A stretch of 64,000 nucleotides of DNA from Rhizobium altiplani (GCF_001542405.1 NZ_LNCD01000012.1:58105-122104); one strand, 5' to 3'; positions 49,745-58,867 are shown, numbered from the stretch's first letter. The notes: generated from the sequence alone by a model not told the origin. Numbers and translations are program-made.

Positions 49745-50377
49745 TTAGAACTTGACGCCGATACCGACTTTGACGCTGTGCTCGTCGTAGCCACGCGAAA
49801 TGTTCGCGCCGCCTACGTGGAAGTCGCTGTCAGCGTAGTTGGTGTAGCGGTACTCGACACGGGCCGTGATGTTGTTGGTGACGAAGGTTTCCGCTCCTGC
49901 ACCAACCGTGTAGCCGAGCGACGTGTCGGTGTCGGAGCCAGCGGCGTTGCTGAACTTGTTCTTGGTCGCAGCGAGACCGGCCGTGCCGTACAGCAGGAAC
50001 GGATTCAGGTCGTAGCCGATACGGCCGCGGATCGAGCCGTTGACTTCGTTCTTGCCTTCGCCGCCGCCAGCAGCGCCGTCAGCACCGGAATAGCCGATGT
50101 CGGCTTCGGCACCGTAAACGATCTGGCCAGCCTGCCAGTTGTAGCCGGTGTAGACTTGGCCGCCGAGCGCACGCGCGTTGTACTTGTTGCCAAAGCCGCC
50201 CATGTTGTAGGTGCCGGCACCACCGAGGTAGAAGCCCTGCCAGTTGGCAGCGGGAGCCGGCTCATTCTGTGCAACCGGAGCTTCCGGGATCTGATCAACG
50301 GCATCGGCTGCATAAGCGGCGGAAAACCCACCAAGGGCAACGGTCGAAACCAACAGGCTAGCAATAAACGTACGCAT
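49745..50377 (-). CDS. ropB: Outer-membrane beta-barrel protein (RopB/Omp25-like)
   Basis: A 210-residue outer-membrane protein of the rhizobial/Brucella Omp25 family, an eight-stranded barrel. The signal peptide is clear (MRTFIASLLVSTVALGGFSAAYA, cut before ADA). Mature traits are a Pro-rich N-terminus, aromatic-alternating strands (NWQGFYLGGAGTYNMGG, ITARVEYRYTNYAD) and a final Phe (VGIGVKF) as BAM signal. AAAGGAG precedes the ATG. Omp25-type proteins matter for envelope stability and host interaction (family knowledge). Confidence 0.9.
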   Translation of the reverse strand: MRTFIASLLVSTVALGGFSAAYAADAVDQIPEAPVAQNEPAPAANWQGFYLGGAGTYNMGGFGNKYNARALGGQVYTGYNWQAGQIVYGAEADIGYSGADGAAGGGEGKNEVNGSIRGRIGYDLNPFLLYGTAGLAATKNKFSNAAGSDTDTSLGYTVGAGAETFVTNNITARVEYRYTNYADSDFHVGGANISRGYDEHSVKVGIGVKF

Positions 50378-50739
50378 ACTCGTCTCCTTTCAGACCCGCG
50401 CCCTTCGTCAACTGTCCTACAGCGAAGCATTCGCGGGTTATTACAAATGTCCCTTGCGGTTCGGAAGGGAAATTGATGCCCAATTGAGGATTTGAAAGAG
50501 CCAAATTGTGATTTGATTGTGGCGCGGGGGCGGCTGAAATTCGATGTTGCTTTGCCGCAACAGACTATTTGTTAACCATAATAAATGGTTAAATCATGAA
50601 TACTTATTTTGCGGAATTATATTCTTAAATAATACATACAGTAATTCCGGCAACATCGCAATGAAAACGGCTATTTATCTCATCTTCTCCCGCGCCTATA
50701 TAAGCAGCGAACAGAGTTGCGCGGCGAAAAGGCATTGTT
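50378..50739. other. 362-bp region between ropB and the pterin-reductase-like gene
   Basis: Divergent promoter region. It is AT-rich at 50560-50660 and contains the perfect palindrome at 50572-50592 with CtrA-like TTAACCAT arms. No small gene or tRNA was seen. Confidence 0.5.
50572..50592. promoter_or_regulatory. CtrA-like TTAACCAT palindrome
   Basis: TTAACCAT (50572-50579) and its mirror ATGGTTAA (50585-50592) are separated by AATAA. TTAACCAT is the alphaproteobacterial CtrA half-site (family knowledge). Regulation of ropB or the SDR gene by CtrA is inference. Confidence 0.5.
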
Positions 50740-51507
50740 TTGAACAAGAAAAGACTTCGAACGGCGCTGGTGACGGGGGCGGCGAAAAGAATAGGCCGGG
50801 CAATCGCTGTGGATTTGGCTGCGAATGGCTTTGCGGTCGCAATCCATGCCAGCCGCTCGATTGAGGAGGCCGAGAATTTCGCGGCGGAATTGCGGCAAAA
50901 CGGTTCCCGGGCGATTGCCGTAAGGGCAGACCTTACGGAAGTTGGCGAGACGAGCGACCTGATAAAAAGGGCATCGGAAGCGATCGGGCCGATCGATCTC
51001 CTCGTCAACAACGCCTCTGTTTTCCACGAGGACTCCGTCCGCCACATCGATGCCGACGCCTGGGACGAGCACTTCGCGGTCCATGTTCGCGCCCCCTCGA
51101 TTCTGTCGGCCGGCTTTGCGGCGCAATTGCCCGACGAGACGGATGGTCTCGTCGTCAACATCATCGACCAGCGCGTTTGGGCGCTGCGGCCGAGCTTCTA
51201 TTCCTACACACTGTCTAAGTCCGCCCTGTGGACGGCGACGCAGACCATGGCGCAGGCGCTCGCGCCGCGTATCCGTGTCAATGCGATCGGACCCGGCCCC
51301 TCGATGCCGAGCGAGCGACAGTCGCAAGAAGACTTCCAAGCGCAGGTTTCAGCGCTTATCCTCAAACGAGGGCCGCAGCTCGGGGAATTCGGCAAAACGA
51401 TTCGCTTCCTCTACGAAACGCCCTCGATCACCGGTCAAATGATTGCCCTGGATGGCGGCCAGCATCTTGCCTGGCAGACGCCAGATGTGGCGGAGATTAC
51501 GGAATGA
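50740..51507 (+). CDS. Pteridine reductase-like SDR (PTR1/FolM type)
   Basis: A 255-residue SDR whose residues match the pteridine-reductase branch rather than ordinary SDRs: the cofactor motif TGAAKRIG (12-19) is TG-x3-R-x-G, and the catalytic set is Asp143, Tyr156 and Lys160, with Asp in place of the usual Ser. The spacing equals Asp181/Tyr194/Lys198 of Leishmania PTR1. FolM reduces dihydromonapterin in E. coli. It starts with TTG after AAAAGG. It overlaps uvrC by 4 bp (ATGA). Confidence 0.85.
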   Translation: MNKKRLRTALVTGAAKRIGRAIAVDLAANGFAVAIHASRSIEEAENFAAELRQNGSRAIAVRADLTEVGETSDLIKRASEAIGPIDLLVNNASVFHEDSVRHIDADAWDEHFAVHVRAPSILSAGFAAQLPDETDGLVVNIIDQRVWALRPSFYSYTLSKSALWTATQTMAQALAPRIRVNAIGPGPSMPSERQSQEDFQAQVSALILKRGPQLGEFGKTIRFLYETPSITGQMIALDGGQHLAWQTPDVAEITE

Positions 51508-53543
51508 ATTCAAGAAAGCTGCCGGATGGCGGCGTTCTTTACGACGAAACGGACGACGCAGACGACGAAATCGAAGTGGAGAGCGACGTCTCCGCTGCGC
51601 CCACCACGACTGCGATCGATTGGAACGAAGGCGGGGTGAACGAAACCGGCCTCGTCGGCGCCGACCTGATCGCCGAATTCGTCAAGCGACTGCCCAACAG
51701 CCCTGGCGTCTACCGCATGTTCAACGAGGCCGGCGACGTGCTTTACGTCGGCAAGGCCCGCAGCCTGAAGAAGCGCGTCAGCAACTACGCGCTCGGGCGC
51801 GTGCACTCCAACCGGATCGCCCAGATGGTACGGCTGACGGCGAACATGGAGTTCGTGACGACCCGCACCGAGACGGAAGCGCTGCTACTGGAAGCGAATC
51901 TTATCAAGCGCTTGCGGCCTCGTTTTAATGTGCTCTTACGTGACGATAAGTCGTTTCCCTACATTCTGATCACGGGGGACCACCGCGCCCCGGCCATCTT
52001 CAAGCACCGCGGCGCCCGCGCTCGCAAGGGCGACTATTTCGGTCCCTTCGCGTCAGCCGGCGCCGTCGGTCGGACGATCAACTCGCTGCAGCGCGCTTTC
52101 CTCATCAGGACTTGTACCGACAGCGTCTTCGAGACGCGCACCCGCCCCTGCCTTCTCTACCAGATCAAGCGCTGTTCGGCGCCATGCACGCATGAGATCA
52201 GTGACGAGGGCTACGCCGAGCTCGTGCAGGAGGCCAAGGATTTCCTCTCCGGCAAGAGCCAGAAGGTCAAGGAGCATATGGCCGAGGCGATGAATGTCGC
52301 TGCCGAGGATCTCGACTTCGAACGCGCCGCCGTCTACCGCGACCGCCTGGCTTCGCTGTCGCATGTTTCCAGTCACCAGGGCATCAACCCCGCGGGCGTG
52401 GAAGAGGCGGATGTCTTTGCGATCCATCATGAGGGCGGGATCTCCTGTATCCAGGTGTTCTTCTTCCGCACTGGGCAGAACTGGGGCAACCGCGCCTATT
52501 TCCCGAAGGCTGACCCGCAGCTCTCGGCTGCCGAGGTGTTGAACGCCTTCCTCGCGCAGTTCTACGACGACAAGCCGGTACCGAAGCAAATCCTGCTGTC
52601 GGAGACCGTAGAGGAACTCGAACTGCTCGCTGCCGCGCTCGGCGAAAAGGCCGGACACAAAGTATCGATCCTCATTCCGCAGCGCGGAGAGAAACGTGAC
52701 CTCGTGGAGCACGTGATTGCCAATGCCCGCGAGGCGCATGGCCGCAAACTCGCTGAAACCGCGTCGCAATCGCGGTTGCTCGAGGGGTTCAAGGAGACCT
52801 TCAAGCTTCCCTATGTGCCACAGCGCGTCGAGATCTACGACAACTCGCACATCATGGGCACCAATGCGGTCGGCGGCATGGTCGTCGCGGGACAGGAAGG
52901 CTTCGTGAAGAGCCAATACCGGAAGTTCAACATCAAATCGACCGACATCACGCCGGGCGACGACTTCGGCATGATGCGCGAGGTGATGACACGACGCTTC
53001 TCGCGTCTGCTGAAAGAAGAAGGCATTCCCGATCGCAGCCAACCGGCATCGCCGGCGGATGCCGCCGACATGCCCTTCCCCGCTTGGCCGGACGTCATCC
53101 TGATCGACGGCGGCCAGGGACAGATGACGGCCGTGCGTGCGATCCTTGAGGAATTGGGGATCACCGACAGTGTGATCGCCATCGGCGTTGCCAAGGGCGT
53201 CGACCGCGACGCCGGGCGCGAGCGCTTCTTCCCACCGGGACGCGAGAGCTTCACGCTGCCGCCGCGCGATCCCGTACTCTATTTTATCCAGCGCATGCGC
53301 GACGAAGCGCACCGCTTCGCCATCGGCTCGCATCGCGCCCGGCGCAAGAAGGAGATGGTCAAGAACCCGCTTGATGAGATCGGCGGGATCGGACCGTCGC
53401 GCAAGCGCGCCCTGTTGCAGCACTTCGGAACCGCGAAAGCGGTCTCCCGCGCCGCTTTGTCCGATCTGATGACCGTCGAAGGCATTTCGGAGACCGTCGC
53501 CAAGCAGGTTTATAATCATTTTCATGATGACGCCGCGAAATAG
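51504..53543 (+). CDS. uvrC: Excinuclease ABC subunit C
   Basis: Dual-incision nuclease of nucleotide excision repair. The 679-residue protein is longer than usual because of an acidic N-terminal extension of about 50 residues. Then come the GIY-YIG domain (GVY 68-70, YVG 81-83), a cysteine-cluster region ([15 protein letters not shown]), the UVR segment, the RNase-H-like endonuclease ([16 protein letters not shown]) and tandem HhH motifs ([17 protein letters not shown]). Start overlaps the SDR stop. The region downstream leads to pgsA 110 bp away. Confidence 0.97.
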   Translation: MNSRKLPDGGVLYDETDDADDEIEVESDVSAAPTTTAIDWNEGGVNETGLVGADLIAEFVKRLPNSPGVYRMFNEAGDVLYVGKARSLKKRVSNYALGRVHSNRIAQMVRLTANMEFVTTRTETEALLLEANLIKRLRPRFNVLLRDDKSFPYILITGDHRAPAIFKHRGARARKGDYFGPFASAGAVGRTINSLQRAFLIRTCTDSVFETRTRPCLLYQIKRCSAPCTHEISDEGYAELVQEAKDFLSGKSQKVKEHMAEAMNVAAEDLDFERAAVYRDRLASLSHVSSHQGINPAGVEEADVFAIHHEGGISCIQVFFFRTGQNWGNRAYFPKADPQLSAAEVLNAFLAQFYDDKPVPKQILLSETVEELELLAAALGEKAGHKVSILIPQRGEKRDLVEHVIANAREAHGRKLAETASQSRLLEGFKETFKLPYVPQRVEIYDNSHIMGTNAVGGMVVAGQEGFVKSQYRKFNIKSTDITPGDDFGMMREVMTRRFSRLLKEEGIPDRSQPASPADAADMPFPAWPDVILIDGGQGQMTAVRAILEELGITDSVIAIGVAKGVDRDAGRERFFPPGRESFTLPPRDPVLYFIQRMRDEAHRFAIGSHRARRKKEMVKNPLDEIGGIGPSRKRALLQHFGTAKAVSRAALSDLMTVEGISETVAKQVYNHFHDDAAK

Positions 53544-53653
53544 GTGGCGTCAGTCGCAAATTCCACGCAAAGGCAGCGAAAAAATATAAAGAATGTTGAC
53601 GCTTTACGCTCAAAGCCGTCATCTACGAGCACATAACTTCAGAGACATGTTTC

Positions 53654-54244
53654 ATGGCATCGCGCGCATATAATATACCGAACCTGCTGACCTATGGCCG
53701 CATTCTGGCAGTACCGTTGATCGTGCTGTGCTTTTTCCTCGAAGGAAAGCTGGCGATCAGCAATACGGCACGATGGGTGGCGCTGTGGATCTTCATCATC
53801 GCGTCGATCACCGACTTTCTCGACGGCTATCTCGCCCGCATATGGAACCAGACGTCGAACATCGGCCGAATGCTCGATCCGATCGCCGACAAGCTGCTGG
53901 TCGCCTCCATTCTTCTCCTGGTAGCGGCCGACCAGACGATTGCCGGTTGGTCGATCTGGGCTGCAATCACCATTCTCTGCCGCGAGATCCTGGTCTCCGG
54001 TCTGCGCGAATATCTGGCAGCCCTGAAGGTCAGCGTGCCCGTAACCCGGATTGCCAAGTGGAAGACCACGGTGCAGCTGGTTGCGATCGCGTTCCTGCTC
54101 GCTGGCCCCGCTGGAGACGAAATCTTCCCTTACACAACGAAGACCGGCATCGGCCTTCTCTGGATCGCAGCACTGCTGACGATCTATACCGGCTATGACT
54201 ATTTCCGGGCGGGCCTCAAGCACATCGTGGATGATGAAGAATGA
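53654..54244 (+). CDS. pgsA: CDP-diacylglycerol-glycerol-3-phosphate 3-phosphatidyltransferase
   Basis: Membrane enzyme making phosphatidylglycerol phosphate. The 196-residue protein has about five helices and the CDP-alcohol transferase motif starting at DFLDGYLAR (DG-x2-AR, about 55-63) and ending NIGRMLDPIADKLL, with all conserved Asp residues. Overlaps moaD by 4 bp. The unrelated uvrC and moaDE neighbours are the usual rhizobial order. Confidence 0.96.
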   Translation: MASRAYNIPNLLTYGRILAVPLIVLCFFLEGKLAISNTARWVALWIFIIASITDFLDGYLARIWNQTSNIGRMLDPIADKLLVASILLLVAADQTIAGWSIWAAITILCREILVSGLREYLAALKVSVPVTRIAKWKTTVQLVAIAFLLAGPAGDEIFPYTTKTGIGLLWIAALLTIYTGYDYFRAGLKHIVDDEE

Positions 54245-54495
54245 CAAAGCTCGTCTATTTCGCCTGGGTGCGCGAACGGATCGGCAAGGCCGAAGAAGAA
54301 ATGACCTTGCCCTCTTCCGTCGTTTCCGTTGCCGACCTTCTGAATCATTTGAAGACGATGGGCGAAGAATATGAGACCGCGCTTCAGTTTCCAGACGTCA
54401 TCCGCGTCGCGGTCGACCAGGAGCACGTCGAGCATGACGAACCGATCGGCAACGCCAGGGAGATCGGCATCTTCCCGCCGATGACCGGAGGCTGA
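54241..54495 (+). CDS. moaD: Molybdopterin synthase sulfur carrier subunit
   Basis: Small ubiquitin-like carrier, thiocarboxylated at its C-terminus, giving sulfur to precursor Z with MoaE. The 84-residue protein ends in the required Gly-Gly (IGIFPPMTGG). ATGA overlap with pgsA and a 1-bp gap before moaE show tight coupling. It serves molybdoenzymes such as the one at 44 kb. Confidence 0.95.
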   Translation: MTKLVYFAWVRERIGKAEEEMTLPSSVVSVADLLNHLKTMGEEYETALQFPDVIRVAVDQEHVEHDEPIGNAREIGIFPPMTGG

Positions 54496-54496
54496 A

Positions 54497-54964
54497 GTGA
54501 GCAGCAAGGTCGAGCCTTATATTCGCGTCCAACGCGAGGACTTCGACCTTCAGGCGGAAGTCGATCGGCTCAGTACGCAAACCAGCGGCATCGGCGCGAT
54601 CGTCACATTCTCGGGCCTGTGCCGTGACGAGGGCGGCAAGCTTGCAGCACTCGAACTCGAACACTATCCGGGCATGGCCGAGGCCGAGATGAGCCGGATC
54701 GCCAGCCTTGCGATCGAGCGCTTCGGGCTCCTCGGGCTGACCGCCATCCACCGTTACGGCAAGATCGCCGCGCGGGAGAATATCGTGCTTGTCATCGCCG
54801 CGGCGCCGCATCGGCAGGCCGCGTTCGATGGCGCGAACTTCGTGATGGACTATCTGAAGACAGCCGCTCCCTTCTGGAAGAAAGAGCACGGCAAGGATGG
54901 TTCGACGGGCGGATGGGTCGCGGCCAAGGATGCAGATGACGCTGCCCGCGACAAATGGAAATAG
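54497..54964 (+). CDS. moaE: Molybdopterin synthase catalytic subunit
   Basis: Catalytic partner of MoaD in molybdopterin formation. The 155-residue protein has the core GAIVTFSGLCRDEGG (about 32-46), ALELEHYPGMAEAEM, HRYGKI and the C-terminal lysine site (PFWKKEHG). Starts with GTG just after moaD. Its stop directly abuts the 3' end of the opposite-strand permease gene. Confidence 0.96.
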   Translation: MSSKVEPYIRVQREDFDLQAEVDRLSTQTSGIGAIVTFSGLCRDEGGKLAALELEHYPGMAEAEMSRIASLAIERFGLLGLTAIHRYGKIAARENIVLVIAAAPHRQAAFDGANFVMDYLKTAAPFWKKEHGKDGSTGGWVAAKDADDAARDKWK

Positions 54965-55861
54965 TCAGGGTATCGCCCGCTCCCTCCGGCTGAGGACGAG
55001 AAGAAGCACGAGCAGCGAGAACACCACAAGGTCACGCCAGAGATAAGGGCCGTAAGCGCTCCACATCGTCTCCGCGACACCGAGACCGGCGGCACCGCCG
55101 GCCGACTTCAACGGATCTGAATATCCGCCGACGGCTGCCACCATCAGCACCTTGAGGCCGAACATCAGGCCAGCACCGAAATCCATCGTGCCGTAATAGA
55201 AGGTCGCAAGAATGCCGCATACCGTGGCGATCAGGGCAGCCGCCGCGTAGGCGACGAGAAAGACGCGATCGGCGCTGGTGCCACATAATTCTGCGGCCAG
55301 GGGATCGTCGGTCACGGCCCGCCAGACGCGGCCCCAGGAGGTCAGCCTCATGACGGCAACGCCGAGCGCGATCATGGCGCACATCAATGCGGTATTGATC
55401 AGCTGGATCTCAGTGAGCGTCACCTTAAACGCCCCGTCATTCCAGAAGACGACGACGCTGTTCAGGAACGGCGAAAGCCATAGGCTCTTGGTGTCGGATG
55501 CGAGCCTCGCCGTCTCCATCAGCACGATGGTGATGCCGAGCGCCGCGACGATCACGGTGTTCGACGACTGGCGAACCAGCGGCAGCATGATGGAACGGCC
55601 AATCCAGACCGCGGCCAGCATCGAATAGATGAGCGAGAACAGAGCCCCCAGCGCCAGCGCAGCCGGCAGGATCAACCAGAGCCTGTTGTAGCCAAGATCC
55701 GTGAAAAGCAGGAGAATCTGGCCCGAGAACGCGAAGATCGCGCCATAGGTGATGTCCGCACGCTTAGTGACCCCGAAGGCGACGGCGTAGCCAAAGGCAA
55801 GCGCAGCATAGAGCGCCGCCAGCGGTACCGCGTTCGCCAATTGCTGCAGCAGATAGGCCAT
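54965..55861 (-). CDS. LivH-type branched-chain amino-acid ABC permease
   Basis: A 298-residue inner-membrane permease of the LivH group: AVPLAALYAALAFGYAVAFGVTKRADITYGA at the start and an EAA-like loop (ELCGTSADRVFLVAYAAAAL, about 207-226). No ATP-binding or solute-binding partner is adjacent, so the rest of the transporter must be elsewhere, or it has another role. A GGAG precedes the chosen ATG; a 62-codon open extension upstream would cross the inverted repeat and is rejected. Confidence 0.88.
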   Translation of the reverse strand: MAYLLQQLANAVPLAALYAALAFGYAVAFGVTKRADITYGAIFAFSGQILLLFTDLGYNRLWLILPAALALGALFSLIYSMLAAVWIGRSIMLPLVRQSSNTVIVAALGITIVLMETARLASDTKSLWLSPFLNSVVVFWNDGAFKVTLTEIQLINTALMCAMIALGVAVMRLTSWGRVWRAVTDDPLAAELCGTSADRVFLVAYAAAALIATVCGILATFYYGTMDFGAGLMFGLKVLMVAAVGGYSDPLKSAGGAAGLGVAETMWSAYGPYLWRDLVVFSLLVLLLVLSRRERAIP

Positions 55862-55885
55862 CAAAAGCTCCTGATTGCTTAAATC

Positions 55886-55915
55886 ATAACTAGCAAAACT
55901 TATTTTACCAGTTAT
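55886..55915. promoter_or_regulatory. 13-bp inverted repeat between the permease and CGNR genes
   Basis: Left arm ATAACTAGCAAAA (55886-55898), centre CTTA, right arm TTTTACCAGTTAT (55903-55915); 11 of 13 positions pair. It is within 10 bp of the CGNR start and 25 bp of the permease start. A regulator site is inferred. Confidence 0.55.
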
Positions 55916-55924
55916 ATTTTCATC

Positions 55925-56476
55925 ATGAGCTTTGCCTGGACCCCACACCGCTTTTCCGGAGGCGCATTGGCGCTGGATGTCGCCAACAGCGTCGTGCTTC
56001 GCCATGACGAGGCGCGACGGATCGACCGTTTCGAAGCACCCGCTCAACTGGAAGCCTTTCCGCAGGCAGCGGCGGAATTCTGCGCCGAGCGGGCGCTCTT
56101 CGGCGACATGGCCGCTCCGGCCCCACAGAACAAAAGAAACTTTCTGGAGTTGCGCGAGGCGACGGACAGGTATTTCCGGACTCGTGTTTCAGGCGAAACC
56201 GATGACCGGCTGCTCGCCGATCTTCTGGAAGCGCTGGCGCGCACGTTGCGTGGCGCCAATGGAGCAAACGGCCTTGATGCGGCAACAGCGCATTCGGTGT
56301 TGCGGCTGATCGCGATGCCGGATCCCGAGCGCATGAAGATCTGCCGCAACTGCGGCTGGCTCTTCATCGACCGGAGCAAGAACAGAAGTCGCGCCTGGTG
56401 CGACATGGCGGTGTGCGGCAATCGCGCCAAGGCGAGCCGCCATTATCGCCGCAGGAAAAAGGAGGAAGCGCCATGA
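55925..56476 (+). CDS. CGNR zinc-finger regulator (ABATE domain)
   Basis: A 183-residue predicted DNA-binding protein. The N-terminal part is the ABATE domain (FSGGALALDVANSVV), thought to bind a stress-related ligand, and the C-terminus has the CGNR zinc finger: Cys140, Cys143, Cys159 and Cys164, with CGNR at 164-167 and basic residues after. It overlaps the lipoprotein gene by 4 bp. Next to it lies a 13-bp inverted repeat, its likely operator. Confidence 0.9.
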   Translation: MSFAWTPHRFSGGALALDVANSVVLRHDEARRIDRFEAPAQLEAFPQAAAEFCAERALFGDMAAPAPQNKRNFLELREATDRYFRTRVSGETDDRLLADLLEALARTLRGANGANGLDAATAHSVLRLIAMPDPERMKICRNCGWLFIDRSKNRSRAWCDMAVCGNRAKASRHYRRRKKEEAP

Positions 56477-56976
56477 AAGCGCTGTTGATGGCCGTTTCCG
56501 TTGCAGCCGCAATGCTGACGGGATGCCAGCGAGAGACCGACAAGCTGGTCGAGATCAGCGGTCGCGTCTTCGTTTTCAACTACAGGATCGCGGTCGCGAC
56601 CTATGTCGTGACGCTCAACAAGAAGGCGCCGATACCGGAAGGCACCGTCGCCATCGCGGAGTTCGAGAACCCGGCGGGCGGTGACGTGCTGGTCACAAAC
56701 GAAAAGATCTATCCGTTCTGGGACAAGATCACGCTGCAGAGCCCCGCACTTCATTGCGTCAAGAAGGATAAGCCTTACGCGGTGAACGTTCGCCTCGTCG
56801 ATGCCAGGGGCGAAACCTTGCAGAGCCTGAAGACTGAGGTGATCTCCAGCCTCGATCAGTCGGTCATGCCCGGCAAGCCCCTCGTCGTTGGGCCGCTCTA
56901 TACGAAGAACCCCGAGGTTTTCAAACCTGACGGCACCGTGGACTACGATACTGCCGCAACCTGTCCTTCAACGTAG
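56473..56976 (+). CDS. Small lipoprotein of unknown function
   Basis: A 167-residue lipoprotein: signal with lipobox LTGC (Cys at 18), then QRETDKLVEISGRVFVFNYRI. The mature part has repeated beta-type stretches (TYVVTLNKKAPIPEGTVAIAEFENPAGG). I do not recognise it. ATGA overlap with the CGNR gene means coupled translation; a cytosolic regulator and an envelope lipoprotein in one operon is unusual. Confidence 0.8.
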   Translation: MKALLMAVSVAAAMLTGCQRETDKLVEISGRVFVFNYRIAVATYVVTLNKKAPIPEGTVAIAEFENPAGGDVLVTNEKIYPFWDKITLQSPALHCVKKDKPYAVNVRLVDARGETLQSLKTEVISSLDQSVMPGKPLVVGPLYTKNPEVFKPDGTVDYDTAATCPST

Positions 56977-56977
56977 A

Positions 56978-57003
56978 AAAGCCGGAGCAAAGCCCCGGCT
57001 TTC
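56978..57003. terminator. Terminator between the lipoprotein gene and ndk
   Basis: AAAGCCGG (56978-56985) pairs with CCGGCTTT (56995-57002), convergent to ndk. Confidence 0.75.
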
Positions 57004-57044
57004 AGTCAATTCAAAAGCTTCAGCGGTTTCGCTGAAAGCCTGAA

Positions 57045-57467
57045 TCAGCCGACGATTTCGGTGTCGGAGAACCAGTACTTGATTTCCTGGGCAGCGGTTT
57101 CCGGAGCGTCCGAACCGTGAACCGAGTTTTCGCCGATCGAAAGGGCGTGAACCTTACGGATCGTGCCTTCGTCAGCGTTTGCCGGGTTGGTCGCACCCAT
57201 GACTTCGCGGTTCTTGAGGATGGCACCTTCGCCTTCCAGAACCTGAACGACGGTCGGGCCGGAGGTCATGGTTTCAACGAGTTCGCCGAAGAACGGGCGT
57301 TCCTTGTGAACGGCGTAGAAGCCTTCAGCTTCCCGCTTGCTCATCCAGACGCGCTTGGAGGCGACGACACGCAGGCCGGCATCTTCGAGCATCTTGGTAA
57401 TAGCGCCCGTCAGGTTGCGCTTCGTTGCGTCCGGCTTGATCATCGAGAAAGTGCGTTCAATCGCCAT
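57045..57467 (-). CDS. ndk: Nucleoside diphosphate kinase
   Basis: Balances NTP pools by phosphate transfer via a phospho-histidine. The 140-residue protein starts [14 protein letters not shown] and has the active-site His in [20 protein letters not shown] (NSVHGSD). Length is canonical. It is single and convergent with the lipoprotein gene. Confidence 0.97.
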   Translation of the reverse strand: MAIERTFSMIKPDATKRNLTGAITKMLEDAGLRVVASKRVWMSKREAEGFYAVHKERPFFGELVETMTSGPTVVQVLEGEGAILKNREVMGATNPANADEGTIRKVHALSIGENSVHGSDAPETAAQEIKYWFSDTEIVG

Positions 57468-57814
57468 GGGTCAAATTCCTTTATTTCGTGGGAAAAGTGG
57501 GCGGTGTTTACCCGCCCGATAGCCTGAAAACAAGTGGGCATGGGCAATTTCACGCGGCTGTCATGCAACGATTGCCCTCGTCGACTGATAGCGACGTCTC
57601 CAACACGCGCTTCGCCACACGATACCGGTTCCGCTACAACCAACATCCAACGTCCGCCAGGACAGTAAATGTCAGATGGATACGCTCCATTAACCGCGTT
57701 TCACTGTTCAGGACCACAATTCAACTACAAACGACCGAATTTAAGCTATTTTTAGCGCGGTAGTTGCATAGAGAAGCCAACCGCCGGCGCCACAGTCGGC
57801 ACGAGGGGAACGTC
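57468..57814. other. 347-bp gap between ndk and the GGDEF gene
   Basis: Divergent promoter region with a small hairpin GGGCGG/CCGCCC at about 57499-57517 in the ndk leader. No gene seen. Confidence 0.5.
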
Positions 57815-58867
57815 ATGCGAACTGCGCCAAACTCACAGGTACAACGAGAAGCCGCACCGCGCCCGGCCGCCGCCCCCACCGATATTCAGCGGATCGCCCA
57901 GCATATGACACGGCTCGCGATTGCGGGCCTGCCGCGCAACTACGAACTCCTGTACGAGGCGATCATCGGCCAGAACGCTGCCCTAGCACAGGACATCGCG
58001 GCGCTCGGGCCAAGCCCGCGGCAAGCCTCGCTCGATGAAATCGGCCTGAAGTATCGGCTCGTCAGCCATTGCGGTCTCTCAAGCGAAATCTCGCATGCAG
58101 AGACAAGCAGGATGCTGCGCGACGCGGTGGACCGACTTTCGGACAGCTTGCGCCAGAAGCAGGCATTCCTGCGCGCTGCAGAAACAGCATTGCAATCCAT
58201 TGCAGGAAAACCTGACCAAAGCCTCGGCTCCTTCATGAGCGAGATGGAGTATCTGTCGACCTCCCTCTCAAACGTGCTCGCTTCGGAAAAGGAGATCGAG
58301 GCCCGGCTGAAGAGCGACGTCGAACGCCTGGAAGCAATCGAGCTTGGTATCGCTGCTGCTCATTCCGCGTCGGTCACCGACAAGCTCACAGGGATCCCCA
58401 ACCGCATCGCCCTCAACAAGGCGATCGCCGATCTCTACGACCGGGAGGAAGGTGCTGCCGGCAGCGCCCTCATCATGGTCGACGTCGACGACTTCAAGGC
58501 ATTCAACAGCCGCTACGGCACACAGATCGGCACGCGCCTCCTGAAGAAGCTCGCGGATCTCTTCCGCAAGTCGATCAAGAAGAACGATCTTGTTGCGCGC
58601 ACCGATGGTGACGAGTTCGCCTTCCTGTTCGCCAATGTCGGGATGCAGGAAGCTCTGGCGATTGCCGATCGCCTCCGAGCGTCGGTAGAAGATCACATGA
58701 CATTCGCGGCATCCGACAACGCTGCCCCCTCGGGCCTTACGATTTCGCTCGGCATTGCTCTAAGCGCCGACGCAACGACGGCATCGCAGCTGCAGGCAAA
58801 TGCACGCGTTGCCCTTCACGCCGCTCAGTCAAATCGACGGCAGCCCGTGCAAGCCTTCGGTCACTGA
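57815..58867 (+). CDS. GGDEF-domain protein with altered nucleotide site
   Basis: A 350-residue protein with an unknown N-terminal helical region (about 20-180) and a C-terminal GGDEF domain. DKLTGIPNR (189-197) and DVDDFKAFN (223-231, Asn231 for guanine) are normal, but the second guanine contact is Thr240 instead of Asp and the catalytic loop reads DGDEF (264-268). No RxxD inhibitory site. It is probably a weak or non-catalytic diguanylate cyclase. AGGGGAA precedes the ATG. Confidence 0.88.
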   Translation: MRTAPNSQVQREAAPRPAAAPTDIQRIAQHMTRLAIAGLPRNYELLYEAIIGQNAALAQDIAALGPSPRQASLDEIGLKYRLVSHCGLSSEISHAETSRMLRDAVDRLSDSLRQKQAFLRAAETALQSIAGKPDQSLGSFMSEMEYLSTSLSNVLASEKEIEARLKSDVERLEAIELGIAAAHSASVTDKLTGIPNRIALNKAIADLYDREEGAAGSALIMVDVDDFKAFNSRYGTQIGTRLLKKLADLFRKSIKKNDLVARTDGDEFAFLFANVGMQEALAIADRLRASVEDHMTFAASDNAAPSGLTISLGIALSADATTASQLQANARVALHAAQSNRRQPVQAFGH

